The notes under the pieces: model-generated
What the model was told of the DNA's origin: nothing
Databases searched by the model: none
What the model saw: only the letters and a program-made list of their open reading frames with translations
Position numbers and translations under genes: made by a program
Source: Nothopassalora personata
Lineage: Eukaryota > Ascomycota > Dothideomycetes > Mycosphaerellales > Mycosphaerellaceae
DNA length: 64,000 bases
NCBI GenBank assembly: GCA_033816765.1
Contig: CM066292.1
Span: forward strand, 1,302,001-1,366,000
Direction: 5' to 3'
Part shown: one piece after another, positions 35,163 to 45,640 of the stretch
Numbering within the stretch: position 1 is the first letter of the stretch
How the letters are laid out: every line of letters begins with the position of its first letter

Positions 35163-36930
35163 TTCTTCGTTCTCAATGTTGTTCGTTGCCTTGTGGTAGT
35201 GAGAAGAAAAGGAACAAGTCCAGAGAGCGAGCGAGGAGCTCCTTATAACTTCAAGGCCGTCACCATAACCTACGCCAAGCTCAGCGCTTCATCGATCCTG
35301 CTCAAGGTTATCAAAGCCTGCAGGCCTGGTATCGCCCTCCCTCACGCCCGCAGGCCTGGTATGGATCGTGGTATCGCTCGCAGACCTCTAAGACAACCCC
35401 AGTCCCCAAGCATATCCCCATGTCCATGCCCCGTTGGCGAGACCGAGATCGTCAGGCATCGTAGCCGCAACCGCGAGCGTAAGAAGGCACTCTCAGAGAC
35501 ATACTCCAACCTCTTAGCCAAGCCCAGATTTGGGGGTCGATCCTGGCTTCGGCACCGCGACCAGACCTGTAAGACAGAGAGGAGCCTCGCTCTCTCTCTC
35601 TCTCTCTCTCTTACCGCCTGCGGAAGCAGTAGTGATGGATTGATAGATGAATTGTGGTTGGTCCCGGTTCCAGACGTAAAGCAAGGCGATGCGGCATTCC
35701 GTTTGCCGTACGCGCACGTCTACCTCTCCTCCTCCGTGGCGACAACATACCCTAAGGGAAGAAGGTTCGATGCTCAGTAGATTCGAACCGTAGTGGCAGA
35801 AAAAAAGAAGCTTCCAATACCATACCATGTCCCCTCACAATCGTAGTATCCAAAAAATTCAGAGCCAGTCAATGCAACCGGGCGAAACTTCCATAGCACG
35901 GCAAAGCCAAGCTCTGACGTGCACGTGCATAACGTGTGCGTGCGTGCGTCATGCCATGTGGCGAACCCTGCAGCAGTTCATCCAGAAGGCTGGGAGGAGA
36001 TCTGTTACGGCCACAGATGCAAATTGGCAGCTCCTGCCTCAACTGCAGTAGTTCGGTCCAAGAGGCCAGGTATGGGTGGATGTATGCTCGCGCTATCGGG
36101 AGCGGGACGTGTTGCTCTGCCAGGATGGAAGATACATACATGCCGTTTCTGGGGATGGGTTCCAGTTCCGAGCTTGGCACTTCTTTTTGACTTCATGTGA
36201 AGCTTTAGTAAAAGCGTCATGATCCTCGAGTACGACAACGACCACGCCCTTCCAAGCAACCAGAAACACTCCAATTCCATGGCCCATCTCCACAAAGACG
36301 AAGAAATATCGCCCTCTCAGGTTCTTGCAGCTGCCAACCCTCCTCCTCTCCATTCGCCGCTAGTCTCACTCCCAAACCGCAATGTAGAATTCCACCCCAC
36401 CAGTTCACCACTTCCCTATTCGAAAGCAAAGCCTCGCCCTCTGTATGTCTCGCGGCCCTTCGACGATGGGAGACGTTGGCATATACATGGAGGTTGGTTG
36501 AAAGTCGTCCATTGTCTTGGAAATTCCTCACCGCATAGGCAGGCGGTGAGTTGTTGAGGTATACGGGTATTGGGGAACATGCAGGATGGATGGCTGGCAG
36601 GAGTGGTATTGATAGCAGTGGTGGTGCTCTCAAGTTGGGATTGCGCTGACGTGGGCGGTAGTGGTCGTCGGTATATTGTGGCCTACGCTGTCAACTTCTC
36701 GTGTTAATAACTCCCAGCGCCTCGTATGGTGAACATACCGTACCTGTGACCGCTGTCATCTTCTCATTCAGTAAAGCCTGAATTCATCGCCTGGTAAGTA
36801 TACCATGCCTTTCCTGTGACCACTGTCTTCTGGGCGCCTTTGAAAAGCAGAATACTAAGCCGCCGCAGCGCAGGAACAACAGCCTCGCCATTTCCAGCCT
36901 CACTTCCACCCACCCCTCCGATCCGCCACG
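35163..36930. other. Intergenic stretch between divergent genes
   Basis: The 615-aa gene points left and the 457-aa gene points right, so both promoters should lie here. A (CT)12 microsatellite is at 35,589-35,612. Overlapping open frames occur, for example 35,193-35,780 on + and 36,217-36,633 on -, but none has a domain, and the first lacks an ATG at its start. Confidence 0.5.
35589..35612. repeat. (CT)12 microsatellite
   Basis: Twelve uninterrupted CT units. It lies in the divergent intergenic region, where a pyrimidine tract could act as a promoter element, but nothing shows that. Confidence 0.95.
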
Positions 36931-38304
36931 ATGCGACGAAGAATCCGATCTTCGGGCGAGACCGAAGAGCTCTCACCAGAACAGCAGAAACTCACCATCG
37001 AACTCTGCATTCTCCTCCGCGAGGACAAGTCCTCTCGGACCGACGACCCAAATACGCTATCCTTCAGGACCTGCCTGCAGCAAGAGTGCTACAACCGTCA
37101 TGGCCCAGCATCGAGAGCAGCCATTAAAGAGCGTTTGATGGATTTGCTCCACTACGTTCAGACTGGAGAGAACAAGGCGTTCGAGTTCGCGCTGGGAAGA
37201 CTGTCTCTTCTCGCGGCTTGCGCTGTCCATCGTCCAGAAATTGAGAGAAAGTGTGGACCTCGTGCATGGTATGGCGATCAAGGAGCTTGGGAGGTGGCGA
37301 TGAATGTGTTGGGATTGCAAGAGCAGGATCATGGTTCGAACAGGAAGAGCGGCCGCGTCGTCGAGGAAGATGGCGAAGACATTCTTGGTGCGAAGAAGGC
37401 TCGCAAATCTGGCAACTTTCCTGGTGACTCGATGGACCTGTTGGACAATGTCACGCCGGGGTCATACGCGTCTCGGGCATCACTACAAGATCGTGTTTCA
37501 AGCATGAGGTCGATGTCTAAGCAGAAGACACCAACTCGGATGCCTCGACAAGACGCTCTGATCACGCCGCCAGGCTCGGCTGTCTCTGCACCGTACGGTC
37601 CAACCAAGCCATTCGGCTTCTCGACACCGTCGTTCGTGCGGTATCCAAACTCGGAGGTGCCTGCAACCGGCGGTACAGCAAAGCCATTCGAGCTCGCATC
37701 ATCACCATTGGCGCAGGATAGCTCCCCAGCCGTCGTTCCCAACGGCGGCCTGCAGAGTCCGTTACGCCCAACATGGCCCTTGACGCCATCTCCAGGCTTG
37801 CCCGTGGTTGCGAACGGCCCACAGAAGTGTTTCGAGCATTCGGTGTCACCATGTACGCAGCAGTATCCAGCAGCTTCAGGTGTCAACGCGAACGGCCCGC
37901 CCAGGGATCCATTCAACTTCTCAGCTGCGCCATTGCAACAGCAGTACACCAGCTCAGCCGTTGTCTCATCGACCACGCCGTCGGCGCAGCAGCAGCCGAC
38001 GACAGCCATGTCTTCAACCAACAACCCTCCGAGCACTCTCAACCCTTCAGCATTGCCATCAGGCCAACCATCTCTCGACCAAGCCTCCAGCAACAACCAC
38101 GTCCTCAAATGCGCCTGGTGCCACAGCGCCGCAATCTGGGTCGACAGGGTCTTTGAGTGGTGCTCGACTTGTCTGCCGACTGCATCGGCGGACACAGCTG
38201 TGCCATGCAACAAGTGCCGAGTGGCGGGGTGGTTGAATGTTTGTGGTTGGTGCTTCTCTTGCTACCAGCTAGCGGAAATGAGGGCGGCGGGGTCGAGGCT
38301 GTAG
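36931..38304 (+). CDS. Proline-rich repeat protein with C-terminal multi-CxxC module (457 aa)
   Basis: Single open frame with ATG at 36,931 (A at -3). Residues 1-135 are a helical domain containing QKLTIELCILLREDK and ALGRLSLLAACAVHRPEIE, of no family I recognise. Residues about 140-215 are charged and Ser-rich, including KKARK. Residues about 220-360 hold four diverged repeats of roughly 30-45 residues built on x-(P/K)-x-P-F-x-F-x-x-x-P, Gly/Asn-rich turns and Pro. The C-terminal 60 residues contain CAWC, CSTC, CNKC and CGWCFSC: nine cysteines in CxxC spacing, as in a zinc ribbon or paired zinc knuckle. There is no signal peptide or membrane segment. A nucleic-acid- or protein-binding role is likely from the cysteine module, but the partner is unknown. 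It is convergent with the membrane-protein gene at 38,787. Confidence 0.82.
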   Translation: MRRRIRSSGETEELSPEQQKLTIELCILLREDKSSRTDDPNTLSFRTCLQQECYNRHGPASRAAIKERLMDLLHYVQTGENKAFEFALGRLSLLAACAVHRPEIERKCGPRAWYGDQGAWEVAMNVLGLQEQDHGSNRKSGRVVEEDGEDILGAKKARKSGNFPGDSMDLLDNVTPGSYASRASLQDRVSSMRSMSKQKTPTRMPRQDALITPPGSAVSAPYGPTKPFGFSTPSFVRYPNSEVPATGGTAKPFELASSPLAQDSSPAVVPNGGLQSPLRPTWPLTPSPGLPVVANGPQKCFEHSVSPCTQQYPAASGVNANGPPRDPFNFSAAPLQQQYTSSAVVSSTTPSAQQQPTTAMSSTNNPPSTLNPSALPSGQPSLDQASSNNHVLKCAWCHSAAIWVDRVFEWCSTCLPTASADTAVPCNKCRVAGWLNVCGWCFSCYQLAEMRAAGSRL

Positions 38305-38786
38305 GCGCAGAGCCGATCGGGGTGATGGAGGAGGGAGAGGGAGAGGGTGATGGCGCTGATGATGTTCATGGTGCGCAATCTGCTGATGATGGCGGTGAGG
38401 ATGATGCATCCGATCTGGGCGTCCAGGACTCGAGAAATCCAACCGCCCGAATTGCTGTCGACGGCCAGAGCTTGAGATGGTCTCGTGCATGGTGTCAAGT
38501 GTCGGATACTGGAGTAAGTGGTCTGACATGAGACGGCAAGGGGGAAAGGGAAGGGAGGAGAGTGCGCACTGAGGAGATTGATATGATGATGATGATGACT
38601 TAGGACTGACTTGACGACTGGTATTGGGACGCGACGACATGAGCGAAGAAGACTGAAACGTAACGTTACCACGGCGATTGATGTAACGTGACACCAATTA
38701 CATGGATTATGAAATGAAGGCTGTTTCTCTGATGATGATAACGACCTGTCATCATTTCGATGTGGTTAATGATGAGATGCACCCAT

Positions 38787-40148
38787 TCAACATGCGGCAC
38801 CTCCAAAGGATCGGCACTCGGCAGCAGCCCTCAGTCCCTCGGCCCAGCGACGCAGCGAGTCGGAGCTGTGGCTCAGCAACTCCGAGTGCATCTTCACCGC
38901 CATGACCATATCGCTCTCCTCCTTGCCCTCATTTTCACCCTCACGGCCACCACCACCACCGCCACCAACATTGTCTTTCCCCTCCCACATACTCCCCAAA
39001 TCCGCCGCCTCGAAATACTCGCCCACCAACTGCTCCACGACGCCCAGCCGCCCACACAACACAACCGTCCCCTGCCACGCCTTCGACACTCGGATCATCT
39101 GCGGTGTCACGACCTGCTTCGCCTCAATCGGCAACCACACCGTCTGCGCGAGCTGGACCTGTCTCTGCGCCGCTGCAACATGTCCTCTTCCCTTGGCCAC
39201 CGCCTGCGTCAGCCTCCTCTTCCACGCCTCTTCCTCCACCGCATGCGCTTGCAACACCTCCGCCATGCGCGCCGCGACACACCCATTGGTCCATGAAGCG
39301 GGCACGACGCCGTAATACGCCGCCAGATCGAGTCCGAGCCACGCGCACGGCATCCACGACGTCTCTTCGCTCGCGACCTCGACCAGCTTTGCCGTCGTGC
39401 GCAGATCCAAAGCCAGCGCCTCCTCGAAGATGCCGCTGTCGACCCACAATTCTCGCACTTTGCCGACATGAGTCTGCGCAGATGTGCACGCCTCCAGCGC
39501 ATGTGGAAAGGTCTCCGTGGCAGATACGCAAGATGCGAGGTGTTTCTCGGCCGAGGCAAGACGGATCGAGATGAGGGCTGTCATGTTGGTTGGATGGCTG
39601 GAGAAGTTGATGGCGTTGCTTGACACTGTGAGAAGGACGGGATGTCGGGAGTATTGCAGGACCGCGACGAGGGCGAAGAGCAGGCTCAGCAATCCCAATC
39701 CCTTCATGAGCCAGGAGGACGGTGTCGACATCGAGCTCCACCACTTTGCGCTGCGCACGAGATCATCGTTGGGGATGATATCCGTACCCGCATCCACCTC
39801 TATTAGGCCTCCCTCTTCTTGCTCTTCCTCTCCCTCCTCCTCCGCAGCAGCCACCACCGCCGAAACAGCAAGTTCCCACCTCCTCACAACCCTCTCCCCC
39901 TTCCTCACCTCTTCCTCGGGAATCGCAAAATTCTCCATCAAATTCTTGCGTCTGTCGCGACATTCCTCAGCCTGCCACCGCAAGGTCTCAACATTTGGCA
40001 ACTCGCTGCGTCTTTCTCCTTCATCTTGCTGTGCGCGGTTCCAGTGCGCGAGGAGACTGCCTTCGAGGGTGATGAGGGAGGTGAATTCGTCGGTTGCTGA
40101 CTGGACGAGGTCTTGACGGAGGTGTCGTTTGGTGGGTGGGTGGGGCAT
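38787..40148 (-). CDS. Single-pass membrane protein (453 aa), unknown
   Basis: I chose the ATG at 40,148 (MPHPPTKRH). The frame stays open for 83 more codons upstream to an ATG at 40,397, but that part has unrelated composition and probably belongs to the leader. Residues 1-145 are hydrophilic and helical with an acidic run (EEEGEEEQEEGG). A single membrane segment lies at about 146-165 (WLMKGLGLLSLLFALVAVLQ). The rest is a mostly helical domain with several conserved-looking Trp and Cys (SWMPCAWLGLDLAAYYG), ending in a Gly7 and Glu-rich tail. There is no cleavable signal, so a signal-anchor or tail-side topology is likely. The next gene upstream on the same strand has the same plan (soluble N-terminus, one membrane span, long C-terminal domain), but I see no clear sequence similarity. 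Confidence 0.75.
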   Translation of the reverse strand: MPHPPTKRHLRQDLVQSATDEFTSLITLEGSLLAHWNRAQQDEGERRSELPNVETLRWQAEECRDRRKNLMENFAIPEEEVRKGERVVRRWELAVSAVVAAAEEEGEEEQEEGGLIEVDAGTDIIPNDDLVRSAKWWSSMSTPSSWLMKGLGLLSLLFALVAVLQYSRHPVLLTVSSNAINFSSHPTNMTALISIRLASAEKHLASCVSATETFPHALEACTSAQTHVGKVRELWVDSGIFEEALALDLRTTAKLVEVASEETSWMPCAWLGLDLAAYYGVVPASWTNGCVAARMAEVLQAHAVEEEAWKRRLTQAVAKGRGHVAAAQRQVQLAQTVWLPIEAKQVVTPQMIRVSKAWQGTVVLCGRLGVVEQLVGEYFEAADLGSMWEGKDNVGGGGGGGREGENEGKEESDMVMAVKMHSELLSHSSDSLRRWAEGLRAAAECRSFGGAAC

Positions 40149-41052
40149 TGTTGCGGATTGGTGGACGGGGAGATCGGTTGGGGCGATGATGTTCGAGAGG
40201 CTTCTTGTTTTGGTTATGGCGATGGCGTTCGATGTATTCTGTGCCTTCACTTCCAAGAAAATGCTCAGTGCAGTACCAGTTAGGTATGTGGTCGTTTGCA
40301 TATCGACTTGCGCACCCAAGCGAAAGCACGGTCCCGTCCTTGGGACGGTGGGCCTCAGGCATCCAGAATTTGCAATTTGGGCGAGCGCCGGACTCATGTT
40401 TCCGACATGGAGGTCTGGGAATGCAAGATGTTGTCGTTGTCGCCATTGATTGATGATAAATTACCACATATACAAACGGCGTAGATCAAGAGCCGCGAAT
40501 CAATCTCTTCTGGCCTTACTGCCTTGGAAAGCGCTGCAGACTGGAATCTCGATCGAGATTTTAAAGCGCTCCTACCGTTCGGGTATAAGGTATATAGCAA
40601 AGGAAGTTACATGTACAATAGTGTCCGTTGCTTCCATGCATAGTCAGTGCCTTTCGCCCCGGCAGGACCAGACTGCGACGGGCCCGGGAGTAGTATGTCG
40701 TGCGCCACCGATATACTCGGTCGCATAATGTAATCTCGGTGCACTGCATAGCAACCATTTCCTCCACGGCAAGATCTCAACGATATGGCTTCACTGGATG
40801 GGCTCGCAAGGAGTGGTAATAGCACAAGGGTATCAGCGCCCCTGCCCGAGCAGTACAACAGGAAATGTGCAGGAAAAGAAAAAGCCACACATCTAGTAAA
40901 GAATGAGCCGCCAACTAGTCTTCGAACACCATGGAACGAACGGTACTAGGACGAGGAGTCTACGATCTAGGCTATAATCTATACTAAGGCTATTGCCCTA
41001 CGATCGGTCGTGGGTACTACTAGATGGAGAGGAATGAAGGTCTATAGTCTGC

Positions 41053-42960
41053 TTATGACTCCTTCCTCGCATCATCCCTCCCATGCCGTGTCGCACACTC
41101 CTTCCTCGTCCGAATCCCCGGCCAACTCCATTGTAAACTACCCCGATCCCCTCTCGGCACCATCCTACTCAACACCACCCCTCCATCCTCCTCACCTACA
41201 CCCTCCATTACACGCTCCATCTTACGCTGAACATACAGCTTCCACTCCTTCTCAAGTTTCGCCTCCCAGCCCAGCCTCTTGCTCCCGCCTTCTTCCCAGT
41301 GCCAGCGCACACTCGGGGCTGCTGTCTTGGATAGCCAGAGGAGATGGAGGAGAGCGTTATGGGTTTGGACTTGGGAGGTGCGGAGCTGGGTAAGTTCTTC
41401 TTGGGGTGTGGGGCGAGGCTTGCAGCGGGGAGCGCCAGCGTTGTAGGGGATGAGGGACATTAGTGCGCGGCGGAGGACGGATCTCTGCGGGAGCGGTGGT
41501 GGGTTCCTGATGGAGAAGAGATGCTGGCGATGAAGATGGGCTGTCTCTTCCTCGCTGTGCTCGCCGTCGTCGTCGTCATCGCGCAGTGGAAGCCGTGTTA
41601 GTGTCCAGGTGCATGCCGTCTGGCGCATGGTGGTTGCATTCGCAAAGGTGTTGGAACGCAAGGCGTACGCTGCGTCGTTGGCCAGCCAGTCAAGGGTTTG
41701 GCGGTAGAAGGCAGGAATGGTCGATGGACTTTCGAGGAGGGATTGGCGCTGCTGTTGGATTTTCTGCTGGAAGGCTTGAAGGCGGTCGATGCGGAATTGA
41801 ATCTCGGGCTTGACGGTGGCACATGCGAGCTCGAAGAAGGATGCTTGGGCGTAGTGTTCGTAGACGGTCATGAGGCGCTTGTGGTCCAAGTCAATATTGC
41901 TGCCTCCAGGACTGCTGCTCTCGCCCATGAGATCCAAAGGGAAGCTTCGTCTCGCTGATGCGGTGAGCATGCTCCGGAGAGACATGAGGATGTCGGCTTG
42001 CTGCTCGGTCGACGATGCCTCGAGGGCCGACAGTAGCGAGAGTGCTGTCTGCAGGAAGTCCAGCTCCTTGCCGACGTAAGCGTCCAGCGGGTTGATAATA
42101 CTCTCTTGCGCTAGGGCGACGGCTCCAGGATGCCGCACAGGACAGTACAGCCAGCCCACGAGCGGTGTACTCCAGCACTGCGCAGCGTCCCTCAGCCAAC
42201 CATGTTCTAGATCGTGGAAGTACTCACTGTCCAGATCATCAAACCTATTTGAGTACCGTATCCTCGCATAGAGTGGCTGACTGTCCTGATCGCGCCACGG
42301 ATTGTTCCGCACCAGATGGCCGAGTCCTCGATGGGCATCGCGAATCGAAGATCTGGGATACTGCGTGTCGGCTGCGGAGAGATATGGAGGGTCAACGAGC
42401 CAGGCCACCCAATTCGCTGGTAGCATCATGGCAATGCGGTCGAAAGCGTCCTCATCGGCCGGTCGCACAGTGGGTGGAAGCTCCAGGATAGGAGGAACTG
42501 GCGCAGGCGGCTGTATAAATCTTGTCTTCTCGCCATACGGGCAAGTCGGCGGCAGAAAGGCGACCAATGCCGTCCAGGTCGCGGCGAGTATTGTGGCGAT
42601 AGCGATAGCCAGCATCAGAGGTTTGTGTTGTGTGGTGAAGTCGGCTGCGCGGGTCCACAGACTTGAATCGTTGTTGAGTTCGGGTCCGACGGCTTTGTTA
42701 TTGTCATTATCATCTCCATCCGTCAAAGGAGGCAGACTTGAAGCGTTGTCGAGTTCGGGTCCGAAGGCTTTGTCATCGTCGTCATCATCTCCACCCGTTA
42801 AAGGACTCTCCGCTCTCCTCAAAGGACCCTCCCGCTCCACACTCGACGTCAAAGCAGGCGCATTCTTCTCCGCCGCTTGATCGCGCCTCCGCACTTCATT
42901 CCCCTCGCTGGGAGACTCATTACTGCTTGAACCGTTCCTAGCCACCTGCCTCGACTCCAT
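41053..42960 (-). CDS. Single-pass membrane protein with duplicated acidic repeat (635 aa), unknown
   Basis: I chose the ATG at 42,960 (MESRQVARNG); 16 further codons upstream are open. The N-terminus (1-110) is hydrophilic and holds a tandem duplication: PLTGGDDDDDDKAFGPELDN at 53-72 and PLTDGDDNDNNKAVGPELNN at 78-97. A membrane segment spans about 114-136 (PLMLAIAIATILAATWTALV). The ~500-residue C-terminal part is helical, with Pro-rich PPAPVPPILELPP just after the membrane, a His/acid-rich loop near 485-500, and a basic end. A TATATAA lies only 8-14 bases before the chosen ATG, too close for a normal start site. Either that box is not used or translation begins further in. It is tandem with the 453-aa gene, 0.9 kb apart. 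No family recognised. Confidence 0.78.
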   Translation of the reverse strand: MESRQVARNGSSSNESPSEGNEVRRRDQAAEKNAPALTSSVEREGPLRRAESPLTGGDDDDDDKAFGPELDNASSLPPLTDGDDNDNNKAVGPELNNDSSLWTRAADFTTQHKPLMLAIAIATILAATWTALVAFLPPTCPYGEKTRFIQPPAPVPPILELPPTVRPADEDAFDRIAMMLPANWVAWLVDPPYLSAADTQYPRSSIRDAHRGLGHLVRNNPWRDQDSQPLYARIRYSNRFDDLDSEYFHDLEHGWLRDAAQCWSTPLVGWLYCPVRHPGAVALAQESIINPLDAYVGKELDFLQTALSLLSALEASSTEQQADILMSLRSMLTASARRSFPLDLMGESSSPGGSNIDLDHKRLMTVYEHYAQASFFELACATVKPEIQFRIDRLQAFQQKIQQQRQSLLESPSTIPAFYRQTLDWLANDAAYALRSNTFANATTMRQTACTWTLTRLPLRDDDDDGEHSEEETAHLHRQHLFSIRNPPPLPQRSVLRRALMSLIPYNAGAPRCKPRPTPQEELTQLRTSQVQTHNALLHLLWLSKTAAPSVRWHWEEGGSKRLGWEAKLEKEWKLYVQRKMERVMEGVGEEDGGVVLSRMVPRGDRGSLQWSWPGIRTRKECATRHGRDDARKES

Positions 42961-45404
42961 CTTCCACTTATATAGCAGCGATGCCTGGATGAGAGTGTGC
43001 TGGTACACGCCCTCGTCTACATGCTCCGGCGGCTGTCATGAGTGGCGTATAGGAGATGCGAGGATGCGAGGTTAAGGCAGCCCTGGTCCTGGAACTAGTG
43101 TTGTTGTTGTTATTGTTGTTGTTGTTGCCAAGATAGAGAGGAATGTCCTCGGTAAAGCCGGCGTTCGCAATTCCGTAATGGAAGTTGTGTAGTTTTCGGG
43201 GCCTAACATTCGATCTGGCAATACCGAGCTCTACACTCGACCAAACCCGCACCGAGGATAGAGTTTCGAACTCTGCATTAGCGCCGTAGCGTGGCGTAGG
43301 ATTAAGTGAGTGCTGGAGCTGATTCTAAGTTGCGGCGAGTGTACCGGAATCGGGATAGCGCATCCGCTGGGTCGGATAAATGTAGTAAGCGGCCTCACAG
43401 GACCCTGCACAAGATCACCTATATCTTTCTGCTATATCTTCATTGAAACACTACTTACATACACGATATATACATTGAAGTCCCCGCAGCAGCCCCCAAT
43501 GTTATTGCCTGGTCTCTTTTCCACATACACAGCATGTTGTTGCTACGTCGCGACATACAACATGATTTAACACTAGGTTCGGAAGTGCTGGCTTGGGCCC
43601 GAATGCGCACGCATACCTGGCTTTTTCGAGAGCCTCTCCTTCCCCATTTAGCACAGCAGCATGTCTATATTGAGGTATGTTATAGGGCGCATCGAAGTGA
43701 GCACTTCTTGTCATATATATATGTTCAAATAATGTGATTGTGGTTGTGTTTCATATAGCTAAAGAAGTTGATATTATGCAGCGCTTATGCAGTGGCTGTA
43801 GGCTGTGAGAATCTATCTGTCCGGATCCTCTTTAGGGTCGGAAGCGAGGAATCCGAGAATCAAGAGAATAGAGCAGAGTCGACAGCAGTAGACTCGACAA
43901 TCGACCGGGAGTCTTCGTTACGACAGTTGTAATTTCTAGGGAACCCCACAAGTCTTAAGTCCACACTAGTCCTTGCTTGAATCGCCTCTAACAGAGGGAT
44001 GATAAACCTCGATATTAGAGACGACTTTAACATCACGTCAGATCTAGGTTTAGGGCACAAGCTCCAGCGCGAATACCGAAGGACAGGCATAGCTTATTCA
44101 CCGATGCTGCTCTGACATCGGCTCGCCTCATATCTGCGCGGAGTTCAGCATTGACCGTCTCCTTGAACGGCGCTTTCTGGTGGCCGGACTGAAGATCGAG
44201 ATGTTAGGGGGCGAGTGAGATCTAACAGCTACCAGAAGCCCACTCCGAAAGCATTCCCTTTGCTTGGTCGGCCAAGCCTCACAGAAGACGCGCGTGCTTT
44301 CAACACGAGGTCATTGTAGCATAGCATACTTCCCTCGGTACGACGAAGTCTTGGCCAGTCTACGATGCCAGCGGAGCACGAGTCTCAACTGTCTGCCCCA
44401 TTCAGTACGCCAATCGGTAATCATTCTCCTGCTGCACTCCCGGAAATGAGCATATCGGTCGCCGCAATCACCAGCGCCGTAGCCGGAACGATCAACCCAT
44501 CCAAGGAGGAGCGCATCGCTACAGCAAGGCCTCGCCGACACGGCGGTCTGATACATAGATATCTGGATGGGAGAAATGCGCCTCGTGATTCGCTTCGCAT
44601 CGCCAGACGTGCCGTCTATGGAAGAGTACTATCACGCTGGGTTTGCTATGTGCTCTGGGGTGATAGCACTGCGCTTTTCGTTCGTGTCGACCTTGCCCCG
44701 GAGCCGATATGCCTTCCATATCCATTGCCTAGAACATGAGCACCGTGCCAGCCCAAAGTAGTAGCTGTTCTTGCTCGACTGACCCTTTTGCGCACGTGCC
44801 CAGTCGACTGCTTAATTGTATACGATTGCGAATGCATTCGCGGCCACTAGTGCGTTTTGCGCGATGCCCAAGAAGGTGACACGCAGCGCTGGAGCGTCAA
44901 CACTTCTAGGAGTTCACCTGGGCTGCAGAGCACGCTGTGCCGTCGTATGAGACTAACAGTTAAAGACGCCCTGTATTACCATGCACGAATTCCCTTAGGT
45001 TTTCGAGAAATCTCTGGCTGCAGGGAATGTGGTGCCGTCGTGTAAGACTGACAGTCAAAAAAGCCCTGCATTGCGACGCATAGGTTGCCGACATGTTCAG
45101 CGCCCGCTTTGTGCAATTAGCATCTGCACGCTGGATCGAGACGGAGGTACTTCTGGTACACTTACGTTGCTCCTCTGGACTCTTTAGGGCGAGCACGACG
45201 ACTGCCACTTTTGGCGGCGTTTAGCAGTCCATGTAGTCGACGGTACTTTTCTCAGCAAGGCCGGATGCGGAACCAGTGGAGTGTGTTGTTTTTCCTCTAG
45301 AAGCTCTTTAGCATCATTCTGCGGGTAATCGAACGTTGGATAACTGCGCCGTACCCGCCACCGCTGCATTGAGATGTGGGCCGCTGTCGTCGTCATTGCT
45401 ACTA
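42961..45404. other. Gene-free stretch with short repeats
   Basis: It contains a (GTT)n run at 43,100-43,127 and a diverged tandem duplication of about 65 bases at 44,921-44,985 and 45,015-45,080 (GGCTGCAG, then GTGCCGTCGT, then GACTRACAGT). No gene is supported. Confidence 0.5.
43100..43127. repeat. (GTT)n microsatellite
   Basis: Nine GTT-type units with one interruption (TTATTG). In one - frame it would read as poly-Asn, but no gene model supports translation. Confidence 0.9.
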
Positions 45405-45640
45405 TAACCGTTGATGGATCTCTGCGCGTTACGCATTTGTCCCCAATAGCTTGCCCCTTTACTGCTCAGCTGATGACTCTCAGCGCATGTTGCAGTCGCC
45501 TCAATAGCTCGTACTTTTCCGCTTCAACTGTTGGCTCGCTACGACCGCGTGGTAGTTCCAATATCCCGCACTTTTCCTTTGCTGCCGATGGCTCTGTGTG
45601 CGTCATGCAGCTGTTACAATACCTTGCACTTTTCCCTTTT
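45405..45640. repeat. 57-58 bp tandem repeat, four diverged units
   Basis: The marker CAATAGC or CAATAYC followed by a TTTTCC-type end recurs at 45,444, 45,502, 45,559 and 45,617, a period of 57-58 bases. A fifth, dispersed unit is at 52,205-52,262 and shares GCTGATGACTCTC, GCGCAT and CAATAGCTCG. On - the units can be read as KEKCELL-QL-like helical peptides, but the period breaks the frame. Confidence 0.7.

Larger units (their letters stand above)
34801..35195 (-). repeat. Tandemly repeated leader/promoter unit of the 615-aa gene
   Basis: Reading on - towards the ATG, about 120-140 bases occur two to three times. Each unit has an AACATYGAG-like exon end, a GTATTRCCTYTCC start, a pyrimidine-rich body, a CTAAC or CTAAT box, an AG, then ATC. 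The third unit, closest to the ATG, keeps ACATTACCTCTCC but has lost the GT donor. Sequence between units is diverged, so the duplication is not recent. Confidence 0.7.

Noticed and set aside
35193..35780. 195-codon open frame on +
   Set aside because: There is no ATG near its start, it runs through the (CT)12 microsatellite, and it has no domain.
39124..39744. 206-codon frame on - overlapping the 453-aa membrane protein
   Set aside because: It is an alternative frame of the same strand, with Arg/Gly-rich low-complexity output and no domain.
40149..40397. 83-codon N-terminal extension of the 453-aa protein
   Set aside because: The frame is open to an upstream ATG, but the composition changes and there is no domain. 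The downstream ATG fits better. It remains possible without transcript data.
43230..43340. GAGTTCGAAACTC on - resembling a tRNA T-arm
   Set aside because: No matching D-arm/box A or acceptor pairing at the right distance.
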